From assembly GCF_963678635.1 (NCBI RefSeq), contig NC_087062.1, positions 39,693,330-39,757,329 on the forward strand: DNA of 64,000 nt. Reading direction: 5' to 3'. The DNA comes from Symsagittifera roscoffensis. Its lineage: Eukaryota; Xenacoelomorpha; Acoela; Convolutidae. Under the pieces are notes generated by a model. It was given only the letters and a program-made list of their open reading frames with translations. It was not told the origin of the DNA and searched no databases. Shown here piece after piece: positions 32,409 to 44,120 of the stretch (position 1 is the stretch's first letter; each line of letters begins with the position of its first letter). The position numbers and the translations under genes were made by a program.

Positions 32409-32860
32409 TCAGGCCTTTCCAATCCACAAATAATCTACGGCCGCGTAAACTTGCTAATTACCACACCTATCCTCTGTGAACCCAAACAGGCCAGAGAAAC
32501 TTAGGCTCAGAGCAAGTGATAGGCCAAAGTATCAAGAAGTATCTGTAAAATCTTGTTTTGAAGCAAGAATCAAGCTTCTCCATAACTGGATCTTTTTGCT
32601 ATTTTTTATCAGTGCGAACCCAATTTCAGTATTTGCAACTTTTGATTTTTTTCATCGAAACAGGAGGAATTGAGAAATTTGATTGGGAAACATCTTATGT
32701 GAGCAATTCTTGTGGAGAAAAAATCGAAAATCAGATAGCGTTTTTGCTTGTAATTTTCAGCTGCAATTAAGCTGCTGAACACTACGCTGAAGACTACGTT
32801 CTTTCATCCTGTTGGGAATTATTATCTGATAAGTTTTGTACATTCATTGCAATCTGCTCA
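32409..32860 (+). pseudogene. Decayed BEL/Pao reverse transcriptase, fragment 2 (direct repeat of fragment 1)
   Basis: Restarts at the same point (atttcaggcctttccaatcc) as fragment 1 and repeats it with point differences to about 32830, again ending before the catalytic YxDD block. The two fragments form a direct repeat with a period of about 745 bp. Confidence 0.55.
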
Positions 32861-33164
32861 TCTCACAATCAGCTCTATCTCAAATATGAAAACAGTTTTA
32901 AAAAAAGGTTCAATCTGACAAAGAATTTTTCAAATCAACCCAAATCCTAAGACAATTTGTAATACCTGACGTATTTAGAATCAAATCGTAACAACGAATA
33001 CTCTACAGGTTATTTAAGGAACTGAAGTTCATTGGGATTGAGCTTTACCATTTGAACAAGAAAATTGTAGAAATTTGGCTGATATGATGTCGACAGGAGC
33101 TTTATGTGAATGTTCTGTTCCATGAGTGATATAAATTTCTCAGCACAACTGTGCAGGTGCTTAG

Positions 33165-33416
33165 TTTGCCGACGCATCACAAAATGCGAGGACAGCTATT
33201 GCTTACGTAAGTACTAATACAACTTCTACAATAAATAGTAGCTTTCTGCTTGGAAAAAACAAAGTAGCTTCATTGAAGGGGGAGAACATCTTAAAACTCG
33301 ACCTGCAAGCCGCTCTGACTGCATCGCGACTTTGTAAAGTTGTTTTTAGAAAAAATGGGATTGAAATTATGTTCGTTTTTTCCACTGGAAAAATAGCACT
33401 ACACCTTCGGCTTTAA
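33165..33416 (+). pseudogene. BEL/Pao RNase H-like domain remnant
   Basis: An 83-codon open frame starts FADASQNARTAIAYV (compare FSDAS-x-x-AYAA-x-AY of BEL/Pao). It goes on through LLGKNKVASLK and LKLDLQAALTASRL, corresponding to the conserved K-x-x-VAP-x-K and IPRLEL-x-AA-x-x-x-RL blocks. It ends at TAA 33414. The catalytic Asp of the first block is present. The same sequence, further decayed, occurs at about 42537-42760. Confidence 0.7.
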
Positions 33417-35324
33417 GCCTCAGATTTTGAAATCTTGTCCAACATCCCCAATTCTTAATATTACCGGAGCTAGAGTAGTCTACAACTTATCCAGTTCTCA
33501 TGGTTCCCTAATTGATTTTTTTCCTTACACATATAATCATTAAAACTCCTATTGTTGACGTTTTCGAAGAAAGCTTTTACCAGAAACTACTAAAAGGCTA
33601 CAGCATATGAAACAGTGAACAATTCAGAAAATTTTAGGCTGTTTCGCATTTCATGGAAAAAAATACTCTGAACATTAGGGGATTTTAGAAATTGAAATTT
33701 CCAAAAATGGTATGTACGCCATTATAGCGACCAGAAATGCTATGTATGCCATTATAGATTAGCTGCAGCATTTTTTTTCAAAATGGTCTGCGCCAAGCTC
33801 AAAATCAGTTTCAACATCTCTGTTTCTTTTACAGGCAATTCCAAAGAAAATTTTACCACCCCTCGTCTTCTGCATCCAGATGAACCCTAACTCATTCAAA
33901 CATGTCGGTAGTGGAGAGATTGGTACTTCTTTTGTCCTCTAAAGCAGTAAAGTTTCTCTCTACACAGCAGTAATTTCTCAAATTTAAATTTCCATAGCAG
34001 TAAAAATAACATTCCAATGTAGTAAATTCAGAAACAATTTCAAATAATTAAAAGAATACTATACAATTTACAAGACGCTTCTTATATAAACTTCAATCGT
34101 TCAGTTGCCCATAAAAATACACTACTCTTTCCACAATCGCACAGGTCGCCCAGGAAGAACTGTTTAAATAATGAATTTTAAATTTTAAATTTCACTGATA
34201 ACAACTCTAACTTCGTTTCACACGTTTTAAATTTTCCTTTAACCCGGTTGGAAGGAGTTACTTAGAAAATTGAACCAACCAACGCAATTACTAACGTCAG
34301 AAAAACACAAACTAAAAGCATGACTTAGAAAGACAATCCCTCGGTACCAAAACCAGATTAAAACCGGATAAAGTTTTCTCTTGAAAACCACTTTCAAGTT
34401 TTACCAAAACAAATTAAAACACAATAAAGTCGAATATCAAATCCAAAACAAAATAATCTATTTTTAAGAAAAGGACACAACCAAAACAAAAAAGAGAAAA
34501 AACAAGTAATAAAATTGTAACAAAAGGTTGAACAAATAAAGAGACTCTGCACAACAAGACCATAAAAATATAGCCAAACAGAGGGACGTCCTGAGCACGC
34601 TCTATAGCCGGCCTAACCCACCGCGTTACAACCACGCTTTGTGACCCACACTTTATTTCTGCCGAGAGTTGCTCTAGTAAGAGCGACTCCTTAAAAATAA
34701 CCAAACTAAAATAAAAAACGCTTTTGCGATAACAATTAATAATAAATCATACCTTAAACTCAATTAACAAGCAGTAATTATATATATTTAAAACATAAAT
34801 GCTGTATGTAAAGATTTCTTAGAGCCCAAAGGAGATGACAACTCAACTACATTCCAACTCTGGAATGGCAAGTCTATTCGATTTGCTGCCAAAAGTCACT
34901 ACGTTCAATTGATTTTAAGTATGGACTCAACATCGCAGCAAAGGAAATCCATTGAACCATACCAATGGCCATCTTGATGTTGACTACACGTACCGATCCT
35001 AGTCATTTGTCAATTCACACGGAAAAGACAAACTTCACCCTGCACGTAGTCTCGCTCTAAACTTAACGAAATTGATACATCATTGCATCGGTCAGAAGTC
35101 TTGACACAATCACCCAAGACTACCATGATCAACGAGACCCATCTTGAAACACGAACGAATTATTCTGCCTCCGTCTAACACAAACAACCACACTTCTCCT
35201 CTCCCCAAGAACTCTACGCTCGCAACTTCTAAAAGAAACTACATTACCCGTCCTTCACAACAATAAACTAGTATTTATAAACCGAATCAATTATTGATAA
35301 ATTATCACTATAAAAAATTACTAA
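33417..35324. other. No recognised gene; part of the BEL/Pao-related repeat, then unique AT-rich DNA
   Basis: 33417-33945 continues the repeat also found at about 42780-43385, including a stretch with atggtctgcgccaagctc and catgtcggtagtggagag. From 33946 to 35324 I see unique AT-rich sequence. A minus-strand frame at 34414-34704 has hydrophobic residues but no motif. Confidence 0.5.
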
Positions 35325-35329
35325 CTCAC

Positions 35330-36313
35330 CAATCATTTTTCATCTCTAACATTGACACTTATTTGTAAGTGCTGAAACTAATTGTAGTTTTAGCACCAGA
35401 ACAATTTGAATAAAACTTTGAATACATTTGTTGTCCTTCTGAATAAACTCCAAGAAATAACTCGCATAAACCAGTATACACTAGATCCGTTGAGACTATG
35501 AGATATAAGAGTAAGATTAAGATCGGTATTAGACTTAGAAGTTGCACGAATCTATCCGGCCGAAAATAAAATAGCGTGACGAGCTGACGGTGTAGCTTAT
35601 CTGACATTACTCTATCAGTTTAACCAACAGGTCATAACTCAGTAAATTTATCTCATAGTTTTAGTTTTTGGCTTGCTACAAAAATTATTTTTTGAAATTA
35701 ACGAACAAATAATTTTTCAATTTTCCTCCAATTCATTTTTTTTGGTAATTTCAGTATTCAGGGCAAAGTCAAAAAGATTGTGCACAAGCTTTGAAAAAAT
35801 GCGCTTCTCCTTAATATGACAGCAATTTGTTCCTTGAACAACTAATTAACTCTTCTTTGGCTTTATGTTTAGCAACTTGCTATAGTGAGAAAATGGCACT
35901 ATTTTATCAATCTTTTCTTTCACTTTTTGATGTGATAATTTTGCTTCCCCTCAATAATTGCAATTTAATAAAACTCAATTCCATTTCAAATAACTGAGGG
36001 TGGATTCACGTAAATGCCTTCTTGTCAACGTTATAGAGTTGCATATATTGAAAGAAAAGAAGCTTCGTTTGGAAATACATCCACTAAATTTTACATGAAT
36101 AGAATGAGTACGATGATTTAAAAAATGGTTTTGAGTTGAGAAAATTACATCGTAACCGAAGTTACTACACTCGTATCTTATCATTTCACGCAGACAGCAA
36201 ATCCTTGAAGTTTCATGAAGGATAAAGGAAGACCTCATAGAAGTATAATATGAGTTAAAATGTAAGTAAGTCGGCCCAGATTGAGAAAACAAACTTGGAA
36301 AAAAATTATAGTA
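35330..36313. repeat. Third, diverged copy of the repeat, left part
   Basis: Matches 21900-22590 and then directly 23130-23385 of copy 1. It lacks the roughly 540 bp in between that carry the outer foldback arm and GAGCGG words. It therefore looks like the form before the foldback arms were added. It is cut at 36313 by the insertion of a minus-strand LINE. Confidence 0.7.
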
Positions 36314-36826
36314 ATTCAGTTCAGTTCATTTCAATTCAATTACTCGATACAGTGAAGAAATACATACGTGATCACTCAATGCGTCAAGATAGCTAGAACA
36401 GGCTTTTCAACCTAACAAGTACTTACCCTCCGGGATAACTATCACAATTAAGTAACGACAACGGGTAAACAAATCAGAAAAAATTGTCGACAAGCTGTAT
36501 ATTGTCTAAAATGTAATTTCTTTTGAAAACCTTTAAAAGTTTTGACAGCTGTTCTTGAGAATACGTTTCGGTCTTATCGAGTAGGAGTTTATTTGACATC
36601 AAAAAATTGATACATTTAACAATTTTGCATGAAAGGGAGTTTTCCATAGATTTCGTCTCTAGCGATAAAACGGAATCATTCTGTTAGAAGTAGAGCGTGT
36701 ATTTCGTTTATTACTATAAGAACTGACGTTTAGAAAATCGAGAGGGTAACGTTTTATATATTGAAAAATGTTTTTTTTTAAAGTTGAGTTGAATAAATCT
36801 CATGAACTGTATCGATGCCCAGATCA

Positions 36827-38008
36827 TTAAACTTCGTAATTATTTGGTCGTTTGAAGAATATAGAGCGGAGAATTCTTTTTTGGCGGATATAAATTTTTT
36901 CTAAATTTGTTTGGCTAGTAATCCCATAGACAAGCAGACCATATGAAATTATAGGTACCACATATGCCAGGTAGAACTTTAACAGCATTTTTCGAGATAA
37001 AGCTACCCTGCTCTTATACATAATACCGTTAAATCGGACTAGTTTTCTGCACACAGTTTCAACATGATCTTTAAGTTTGAGCTGACTATCAATGATAACA
37101 CCCAAGTATTTGAAATAATTTGTAAATCCTATGTTTTCACCCGTAAGTGAAAAGTCATTAACCAAACCTTGTTTACCAAATGGTGAGATTTTTAATTTTG
37201 TAGCGCTAATCGACCATTTATTTCGCACATGTCAGTCATCTGTTTTCAGCAAATCATTTTTAAAGTAGTCATTTACCCTTGCCGTTGGGAAAGAAGCAAG
37301 AATAGCAAGAAGCAAGAATAGCCGCAAAAAGACTTAATTCCGATTTTGAAACAATTTTATTTATATCTTTAATGCAAAGTAAGAAAAAAAGGGGTCCAAA
37401 AACAGAGCCCTGCGGAACTCCGTACGATATTACCTGTTGCCTAGAAGTACCGTTCAAATTATAAATTGATGTCTGTTTGTCAAATAACTTAAAAACAAAT
37501 TTGTTAATTGTATCAAATGCCTTTTTTAGATCAATAAAAACTGCCAAGCCCATATTTTTGGTCTCAATCGTTTTTTGCATGAATTCAGTATTTCGTAGGA
37601 TAGCATGGATACAAGAATGTTTTTCGCGGAAACCAAACTGTTCAGGTATTATAATATTGTTTTTGTTAATGAAAACTAGCATTCTTTTATAAATTAAATG
37701 TTCAAAAATTTTACTAAAAATGTCAAAAGACTAATAGGTCGATAATTACTGGGATTTTTTCTGTCTCCTTCTTTCAGAAAAGCAACAAGTTTTGCAATTT
37801 TACAAGCATGTGGAAAATATGCAGCACTATCAATACATTTATTAAAAATGTTTGCCAGGAAAACAGATATGACTGGTGAACATAATTTAATCATTTTAGT
37901 TGAAATACCATCATGACCGATTGAAGTTTTAGTTTTTAAGGCCCCTTTTACATTAAAAACTTCATTTTCATCCGATTTAAAAATCTCAAAAAGAACAGCA
38001 GGTGGCAT
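36827..38008 (-). pseudogene. LINE reverse transcriptase, broken
   Basis: Three frames. 38008-37694 reads SIGHDGISTKMIKL and NYRPISLLTF. 37682-37269 reads EQFGFREKHSC, motif A VFIDLKKAFDTI and motif B GVPQGSVFGPLFF. 37228-36827 reads KYLGVIIDSQLKL and YVVPIISYGLLVYG. Motif C should follow motif B, but the frame there reads FAAILASCYS instead of an FADD box, so the catalytic aspartates are lost or rearranged. Small indels separate the frames. The element is of the Jockey/RTE-like LINE type; the exact clade is unclear. Confidence 0.75.
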
Positions 38009-38399
38009 AGAATTGCTCAGGTGTTTACCAATATTGACGATGAAATCATTAAGTAAGTTTGGTTCAATCTATTTTTGGGCTGGTTTTTGTTTTCCGCAAA
38101 AAAGATTAAAAGCTTAAGACATTTGTTTTGCTGACATCAATTTTTCAATTTTCTTATCATGATGGTCTCTTTGAGCACGCCTAATTGCCATTTTTACCTT
38201 TATTCTAAACATTTGGTAGCAATTAATATTCTCAAGTGAAGGTTTCTTAATCATTTTGGCATGAAGACGATCTCTCTTCTTACACCTTTTTATGATATCG
38301 TTGGTGATCCAGTCTTTGTGTTTTTTCCTTAGTAATGTTTGTTGGGGAATTTCAAAATTTTCTCATTTTTATTCAAAGTTTTCATGTTTCGACCTATCT

Positions 38400-39058
38400 T
38401 AGAATTGTCACTATCGTCCAAAAAAGGTCCAATAGAGGTAACTAGCGCATAATGATCACTTAAAGAAGTTTTTAAAGTAGTTACGCTCATATCATATTTA
38501 CTGATGATATGATCAATACATGTAGAACTAGATGCGGTTTCTCTTGTTGCTTCACTATTTGATACGAAGAATCCAAAAAAAACTAAGTATCAACTTATAT
38601 TCCTCAATTAATCGAGAATTGCGCGACTTGTCCAGAATATCTGAATTCATATCTTCCACAATGATTAAGTTCTAACATTTTTCTGAATTCAAATTCACGA
38701 GTAAGTCCTTAAATTGCGTTAAAAAATGCTTTGAATTGATTGATGGCAGTCAATACATCATACAAACGTTTAATTTCTGTTTATTACCTAGACTTAAAGT
38801 TAAGACAACATTCTCTAGTTCATTCGATAAAATTTTGTGCGAAAAGTCAAATTGATTTTTTATGAAAAATACTAAACCCATACCCCTACTTTTTTGCCGG
38901 TTAACAAAAATACCTTTTTGGTAGCCGTCTAAATTATAAAGTTCCAAGGGATCATTGTCACTTAAACAAGGTTCGCATAAGGCAACGACATATGGTTGCC
39001 ATTTTAGTGAAGCAACAAGAACTTTCAATTGGTCATGATGGTTGAGCAGTGATTGCAT
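38400..39058 (-). pseudogene. LINE endonuclease domain, broken
   Basis: The frame 39058-38750 reads NHHDQLKVLVASLKWQPYVV then ALCEPCLS (the catalytic Glu block), LDGYQKGIFVNR and GMGLVFFIKN, typical of AP-like LINE endonucleases. The rest, to about 38400, is in broken frames and includes a distal SDHYAL-like block. It belongs to the same LINE as the RT to its left. Confidence 0.65.
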
Positions 39059-39159
39059 ATTTAAGAATAGTATAACCCGTGGTCACCCATTAGAAACCCC
39101 TTTAAAATTAAAAATAAAGCTTTAACACAGAAAAAAAAATGTTTTTCTGATATTCAGGA

Positions 39160-40020
39160 ACTCTTTTTAATTTTCAGGTTGATCTTTTTTTTCGCTGCTA
39201 CCCATATTATCATCGCTAACAATGTCACTATTGGTAGTCATTTTCTTAGGAGGTGGAGAATGGCTTTCAATGAGTTTTTCTACCAAACACCATAGTTTAT
39301 CAAGTTTCCGCTCTTGTATATCATTTTGCGATTCATGATTACCCGGTGATCTAAAAGCCACGTTCCTTTTCCTTTTCCTTTTCCCGGGAGTTCCCAAAAG
39401 AGAATAAGTTTTGGATATTGAACATTGTCGGAATCAGCAGCATTTTGAGTAACATCCGTATAATTTTTGGTTGTCAGTAGTTACTGAGACATCATTTCCC
39501 ATATAAATATCATAATCCTTCTTGTTATCAATTGGTTGCCATCTGCCATATGAATTGTACTTTTAAACCTAGACTTGATTTTTATGAGTAGATGTTAGTA
39601 GATTTTTGTCCCGTCTGCAGTAGTTCATAATTTCCCTATTTTTTTCTGCCAATCGTTCGTTGACATGAATTTTATTTCCCGTTAAATCATCCCAAAAATT
39701 GAATCTCTTATTTCAAACAGCATCTCGCTGGTGATTATACAAAAATTTGGGAATAATCGGACGATTTCGACCCTTCCCTGGTAAATAATGACACGCAACC
39801 ATGTCCTGGGGCTGAATTGAAATATTTACTGACCTTAGTATCTTCACAATTGAATGGGCAGGGTACTCACCACCATCCGACACTCCATGAAATGTTAAAC
39901 ACATAAATGAGGAATACCTTTCCACTTTCGTAACTCTTCTTTCCAACTCATGATTGTCGTAAAGAAGCCTTTCATTCTCACCCCGTAATTCTGTAATTTC
40001 ATTCTGTGGGGAATCGATCT
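39160..40020 (-). pseudogene. LINE ORF1 with coiled coil and RRM-like region, broken
   Basis: The frame ending at 39713 contains a coiled coil (ITELRGENERLLYDNHELER) followed by CLTFHGVSDG and VACHYLPGKGRNRPII, the layout of L1-like ORF1 RNA-binding proteins. The first 50 or so residues of that open frame belong to flanking repeat, not to the LINE. A lower frame (39397-39167) is basic and Ser/Pro-rich (GKRKRKRNVAF) and may be the ORF1 tail. Several stops intervene. Confidence 0.55.
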
Positions 40021-40053
40021 GTTTTATTAACTGCTCAAGAAGTAATCTAACAG

Positions 40054-41540
40054 TAGTATAACCTACCCAAGAAATTAGAAAAAATGTAGTACAAAATTTG
40101 GCATATTTTTTTATAGCAAGTTGTTCAGAGCAGCATGTGTTTTGGAATGTTTCGATTACTGTTAATTGAAAGATCCCTGGCACAGTGCGCAATAATTACA
40201 GTCAGCAAATTCTTCTAAAAGTTTACTCAATTGAAGTATGTTTAAGTTCGAAGAAACTCGTTTACGTAACGTCAATGAAAATCATGTCGAAGCAAAGTCA
40301 CCTATAACTGGGTGCATAGTTATTGATAGATTGAAGCGGTGGCCCAATTGTATGCAAAAGAGTCAAACAGGTACCTTGGGATGAAATATTTGAAAAAAAA
40401 AATCCAGAAACGAGTTTGAAGGATTATGGTCTTCTGGTTGTGCCATCTTGCAAAAGTGAAGGGTTTTGTGTACCGATAAACATCACATATCCAAGGCACA
40501 ATTACATGAGCTATTTTAGTCATAACAATTTGATCAATAAAAAAGTTTCGTTTAAGAACAATCACAGTGTTTCATTGTTTAGACAATCACAAATCGATAG
40601 ACTGCAAATGATTCATAACAAGAAAACCATAATCAAAACACCACTCGACTTTGCATAGAACAAAAATGCAGCTGAAAGAAAAATGATAGGACGCCTCCCC
40701 CTTCAGGGATTCGACCCCCTGCCGACCCAAAGGGTCCCCCCTTTGATACTTTTTCAGAAATCCATTTTTGGCCGACCGACCGTAAAATTTTTTTAAGGCG
40801 CCTTCAGCGCCAATATGTACTAATTTTGAAGGAGGAGCGCGCGCCGAAAAAACGTATTTTTTGGTCAAATTTTTTCAAAAAGTGCCTAAGAACACTTTTT
40901 TTGGCCTGTTTTCTCAAAAATTTGCCTGCGGTGCAGAAAATTTTGCCAAAATAGGGGCAAAACAGTTCTTTGGGAGAGCTCGAAAAATCAATTTGGTCGA
41001 CTTAAAAAAAGGTCGTCAAAATTTTCGAATTTTTTTTGAAAATCCGCCCCCCCCCCTCGAAAAAATCCTAGATCCGCCCCTGATTTTTCCTATCATTTTT
41101 CTTTCAGCTGCATTTTTGTTCTATGCAACGTCGAGTGGTGTTTTGAGTACAGTTTTGATCACCGAATACCGGTTTGGGTTTATTACATCGAGATTTTTTG
41201 TTCAGCAATATGGGTCAATTAAAAAATTTGGCGTTAATTCTAATGAATAGCTCAATCATCGATTCAGCTGCTCGTACAACTGCAAAGCCACGTGGATAAA
41301 CTGCAAAATATGCCGAATCAATTTTTTCATCGACAATAGTCTTGTTGAGTATTCAAGCATTCACACTGCCAAGTTTTTATTTGTTAAAAAAGAGATATAT
41401 GACACACATAATGTCAAATAACTGAAATTAATATCTTCGAAGTTCAGCTATTTCAGCCACATCAGCTATTCTGACTTAGGATTTGTTCATGGTCAAAGTT
41501 TTCTGAGAGATGATACACTTTGGTTCAATGCCGAAAAATT
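40054..41540. repeat. Third, diverged copy of the repeat, right part
   Basis: Matches 23385-23990 of copy 1 up to the palindrome centre. After the GC-rich insertion it resumes with the sequence that in copy 1 lies beyond the right foldback arm (near 25325, cgtcgagtggtgttttga). The whole right arm is therefore absent here, again the simpler arrangement. Confidence 0.7.
40691..41082. mobile_element. GC-rich 390-bp insertion, MITE-like
   Basis: Sharp change to C-rich sequence (cgcctcccccttcaggg) in an AT-rich context. It ends in a C11 run and agatccgcccctg. It lies between aaaatgatagg and cctatcatttt, which flank it as an inverted pair derived from the host repeat. No coding capacity. Terminal inverted repeats of its own were not convincing. 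Confidence 0.4.
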
Positions 41541-41859
41541 TAGAACATGGGCCTTAGTTGGGGCCCATTTGCAATCAAGAACTTGTTTAGAAGGAAAGTT
41601 TTTGGATAAAGAACAACTTCATCTTACTATCTCTATGATGCTCGAAAAATTGAACAAAAAAATTGAGCAAGCTGCGTGAAAAAATAGAAAAAGAAGACAC
41701 AATTTCCACTGAAAGTTTCCCACTACAATTTTCAAAAAATGCTCAGAATTATAAAAAAAATTATGGAGAAACAAAACGCATCGCTACAAAATGAATTAGT
41801 GCAACATTGTTTAAGCAAAGATTGCTGCCACGAAGATTTACCTCGAAGTTGAACTCGAG
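41541..41859. other. Diverged repeat carrying the unrecognised frame
   Basis: Counterpart of 31346-31660. The frame starting SYSDLGF (from about 41464) is preserved up to QAA-stop near 41680. Confidence 0.5.
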
Positions 41860-42300
41860 AAAAGTTATGTCAGGCCTGTCCAATCCACGAATAATCTACG
41901 GCCGCGTAAACTCGCTAATTACCACACCTACCCTCTGTGAACCCAAACAGGCCAGGTAAACATTGGCTCAGAGCAAGTGATATGCCAAAGTATCAAGTAG
42001 TATCTTTAAAATCTTGTTTTGAAGAAGGAATCAAGCTTCTCCACAACTGGTTTTTATTGCTATTTTCTTTCAGTGCGAACCCAATTGCGGTAATTGCAAT
42101 TTTTGATTTGTTTCATCAAAACAGGAGGAATTGAGAAATTTGATTGGGAAACATCTTATGTGAGCGATTATTATGGAGAACAAATCGAAAATCAGATAGC
42201 GTTTTTGCTTGTAATTTTCAGCTGCAATTAAGCTGCTGAAGACTACGCTGAAGACTACGTTCTATCATCATGTTGGGAATTATTATCTGATAAGTTTTGT
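41860..42300 (+). pseudogene. Decayed BEL/Pao reverse transcriptase, fragment 3
   Basis: Third copy of the RT entry block (VNPNRPGKHWLRASD here), followed by the VSLKSCFEEGIKLLHNW and MFHQ-like segments, with stops. It corresponds to a single copy rather than the direct repeat seen at 31.7-32.9 kb. Confidence 0.55.
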
Positions 42301-42536
42301 ACATTCATTGCAATCTGCTCATCTCACAATCAGCTCTATCTCAAATATGAAAACAGTTTTTTAAAAAAAATTCAATCTGACAAAGAATTTTTCAAATCAA
42401 CCGAAATCCTAAGACAGTTTGTAATACCTGACGTATTTGGAATCAAATTGTAGCAACGAATACTCTGCAGGTTATTTAAGGATCTGAAGTTCCTTTGGAT
42501 GAAAGTTTACCACTCGACAAAAAAAACGTAGAAAAT

Positions 42537-42760
42537 CACAAAATGCGAGGACAGCTATTGTTTACGTAATAACTAATACAACTTCTACAATAAATAGTAG
42601 CTTTCTGCTTGGAAGAAACAAAGTAGTTTCATTGAAGCGGGAGAATATCTTAAAACTCGACCTGCAAGCCGCTCTGACTGCATCGCGACTTGGTAAAGTT
42701 GTTTTTAGAAAAAATGGGATTGAAATTAGGTTCGTTTTTCAACTGGAAAAATAGCACCAC
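42537..42760 (+). pseudogene. BEL/Pao RNase H-like remnant, second copy
   Basis: Same block as 33165-33416 but with an in-frame TAA early on and the first FADAS residues missing through a deletion of about 100 bp. KVVSLKREN and LKLDLQAALTASRL are still readable. Confidence 0.6.
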
Positions 42761-43662
42761 ACCTTCGGTTTTAAGCGCAAGATAACCGTATTCACGCAGA
42801 TTATGCAGCAAGATGAAAACCCGATTTTAAGCCTCAGATATTGAAATCTGGTTCAACATCCCAAATTCTAAATAACACCGAAATTGAAGTAATCTAAAAC
42901 TCCGAGCCACTTATCCAGTTCTCATGGTCCCTAATTGATTTTTTCCTGACACAAATAATCATTAAAATTTGTATTGTTGACGTTTTTGAAGAAGGTTTTA
43001 TCAGAAACCACTAAAAAGCTACAGCATATGAAATAGTGAACAATTTAGAAAATTTTAGGCTGTTTCGCATTTCATGGAAAAAAATACTCTGAAATTTAGG
43101 GGATTTTAGAAATTGAAGTTTCCAAAAATGGTAAGTACGCCATTATAGCGACCAGAAATGCTAAATATGCCATTACAGATTAGCTGCAGCAATTTTTTTT
43201 TCAAAATGGTCTGCGCCAAGCTCAAAATCAGTTTCAACATCTCTGTTTCTCCTACAGGCAATTCCAAAGAACAGCACATAGTGTCTTCACGACAGATTTT
43301 ACCACCACTCGTCTTCTCCATCCAGATGAACCCTAACTCATTCAAACATGTCGGCAGTGGAGAGATTGGTACTTCTTTCGTTGCTTAGAATTCTTAAGCC
43401 ACGACTGATTACATCTGCTTGTTATCTTGTCTACAACTCGTGCTAAGCATTTGGAAATGACAAAAAGCCTCTCAACAGACATTTGCTAGTGCAGTGCACG
43501 CCGAGGCTCACCACAACGACTTCTCTCGGAAAATCTGACTAGTTTTTTTGGGCTAACAAGAAATTGCATTAAGAACTACTGCCATTTTGTAAAGGTTAGC
43601 AAGCTATTTACAAAATTTATTTATCACTTAAAATTTCGAAATTTTCTTTTGTTTCCTTTTTT
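42761..43662. other. Repeat tail and spacer before the integrase remnant
   Basis: Shared with 33417-33945 as far as about 43385, then unique. A short frame at 43158-43388 (CAKLKISFNISVSPTG) is partly shared with the other copy but is not recognisable. Confidence 0.4.
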
Positions 43663-44120
43663 CGTGGTGCGTGGGAAGGACTCGCTCAGATGATCTTAGA
43701 AGCATCCCTTCTCAGTGTTCAGTCTGCACGCCTCTCTGGAGATTTTTTCAACAAATTTGTCGCCGAAACTGAGGACCTTTTGAATGAACGACCATTAACG
43801 CTTGTCAAACTTGATATCATGGAAAAACTTTCTTAGATCCCAAGCCATTTCCTTCATAGCAGATCGATCGTTCAGACACCTTTAGTGATTTTCAGTGACC
43901 AGTCACCAAGTAAGCTGACCACGATGTCGTGGAGATTGTTGAAGGTGAAGATGGATTGCTTCTGACTCGGAATGCTGAACGATTACGCCCGAATCCTCGG
44001 GTCTATCGGCAGAGCGGGTTCCAGAGTGATAATATAGTGCTGCAAAAAACTTCAAAAGCAGTAAGATTAGCTTTATTCACAATTAGGGGAAACACAAACT
44101 GTTTCCACTGGGCATGTTAG
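43663..44120 (+). pseudogene. BEL/Pao integrase C-terminal remnant
   Basis: A frame from 43663 reads RGAWEGLAQMILEASL and then ETEDLLNERPLT. This matches the retroviral-type integrase layout (G-x-WE-x-x, then the catalytic Glu in E-x-x-LN-x-RPLT) as found in BEL/Pao. It stops at TAG near 43835. A further frame, 43929-44120, reads VVEIVEGEDGLLLTRNAERL-like sequence, compatible with the small C-terminal domain of such integrases. Only the last part of the integrase survives. Confidence 0.6.

Larger units (their letters stand above)
36314..40053 (-). mobile_element. Decayed minus-strand LINE inserted into the repeat
   Basis: About 3.7 kb with ORF1, endonuclease and RT remnants in order from right to left. 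It splits the repeat so that 36313 and 40054 rejoin to give the sequence seen uninterrupted at 23385 and 28985. The 5-bp word TAGTA occurs at both edges (36309-36313 and 40054-40058), a plausible target-site duplication. The 3' end (left) carries short TGAAC/TGAAT repeats. Confidence 0.75.

Noticed and set aside
40695-40715. gattcgacccc as a tRNA B box (tRNA gene or SINE head)
   Set aside because: No A box at the right distance upstream, no cloverleaf and no terminator.
40861-41250. 129-codon plus-strand frame through the GC-rich insertion
   Set aside because: It runs across the insertion boundary into host repeat, is low complexity and has no motif.
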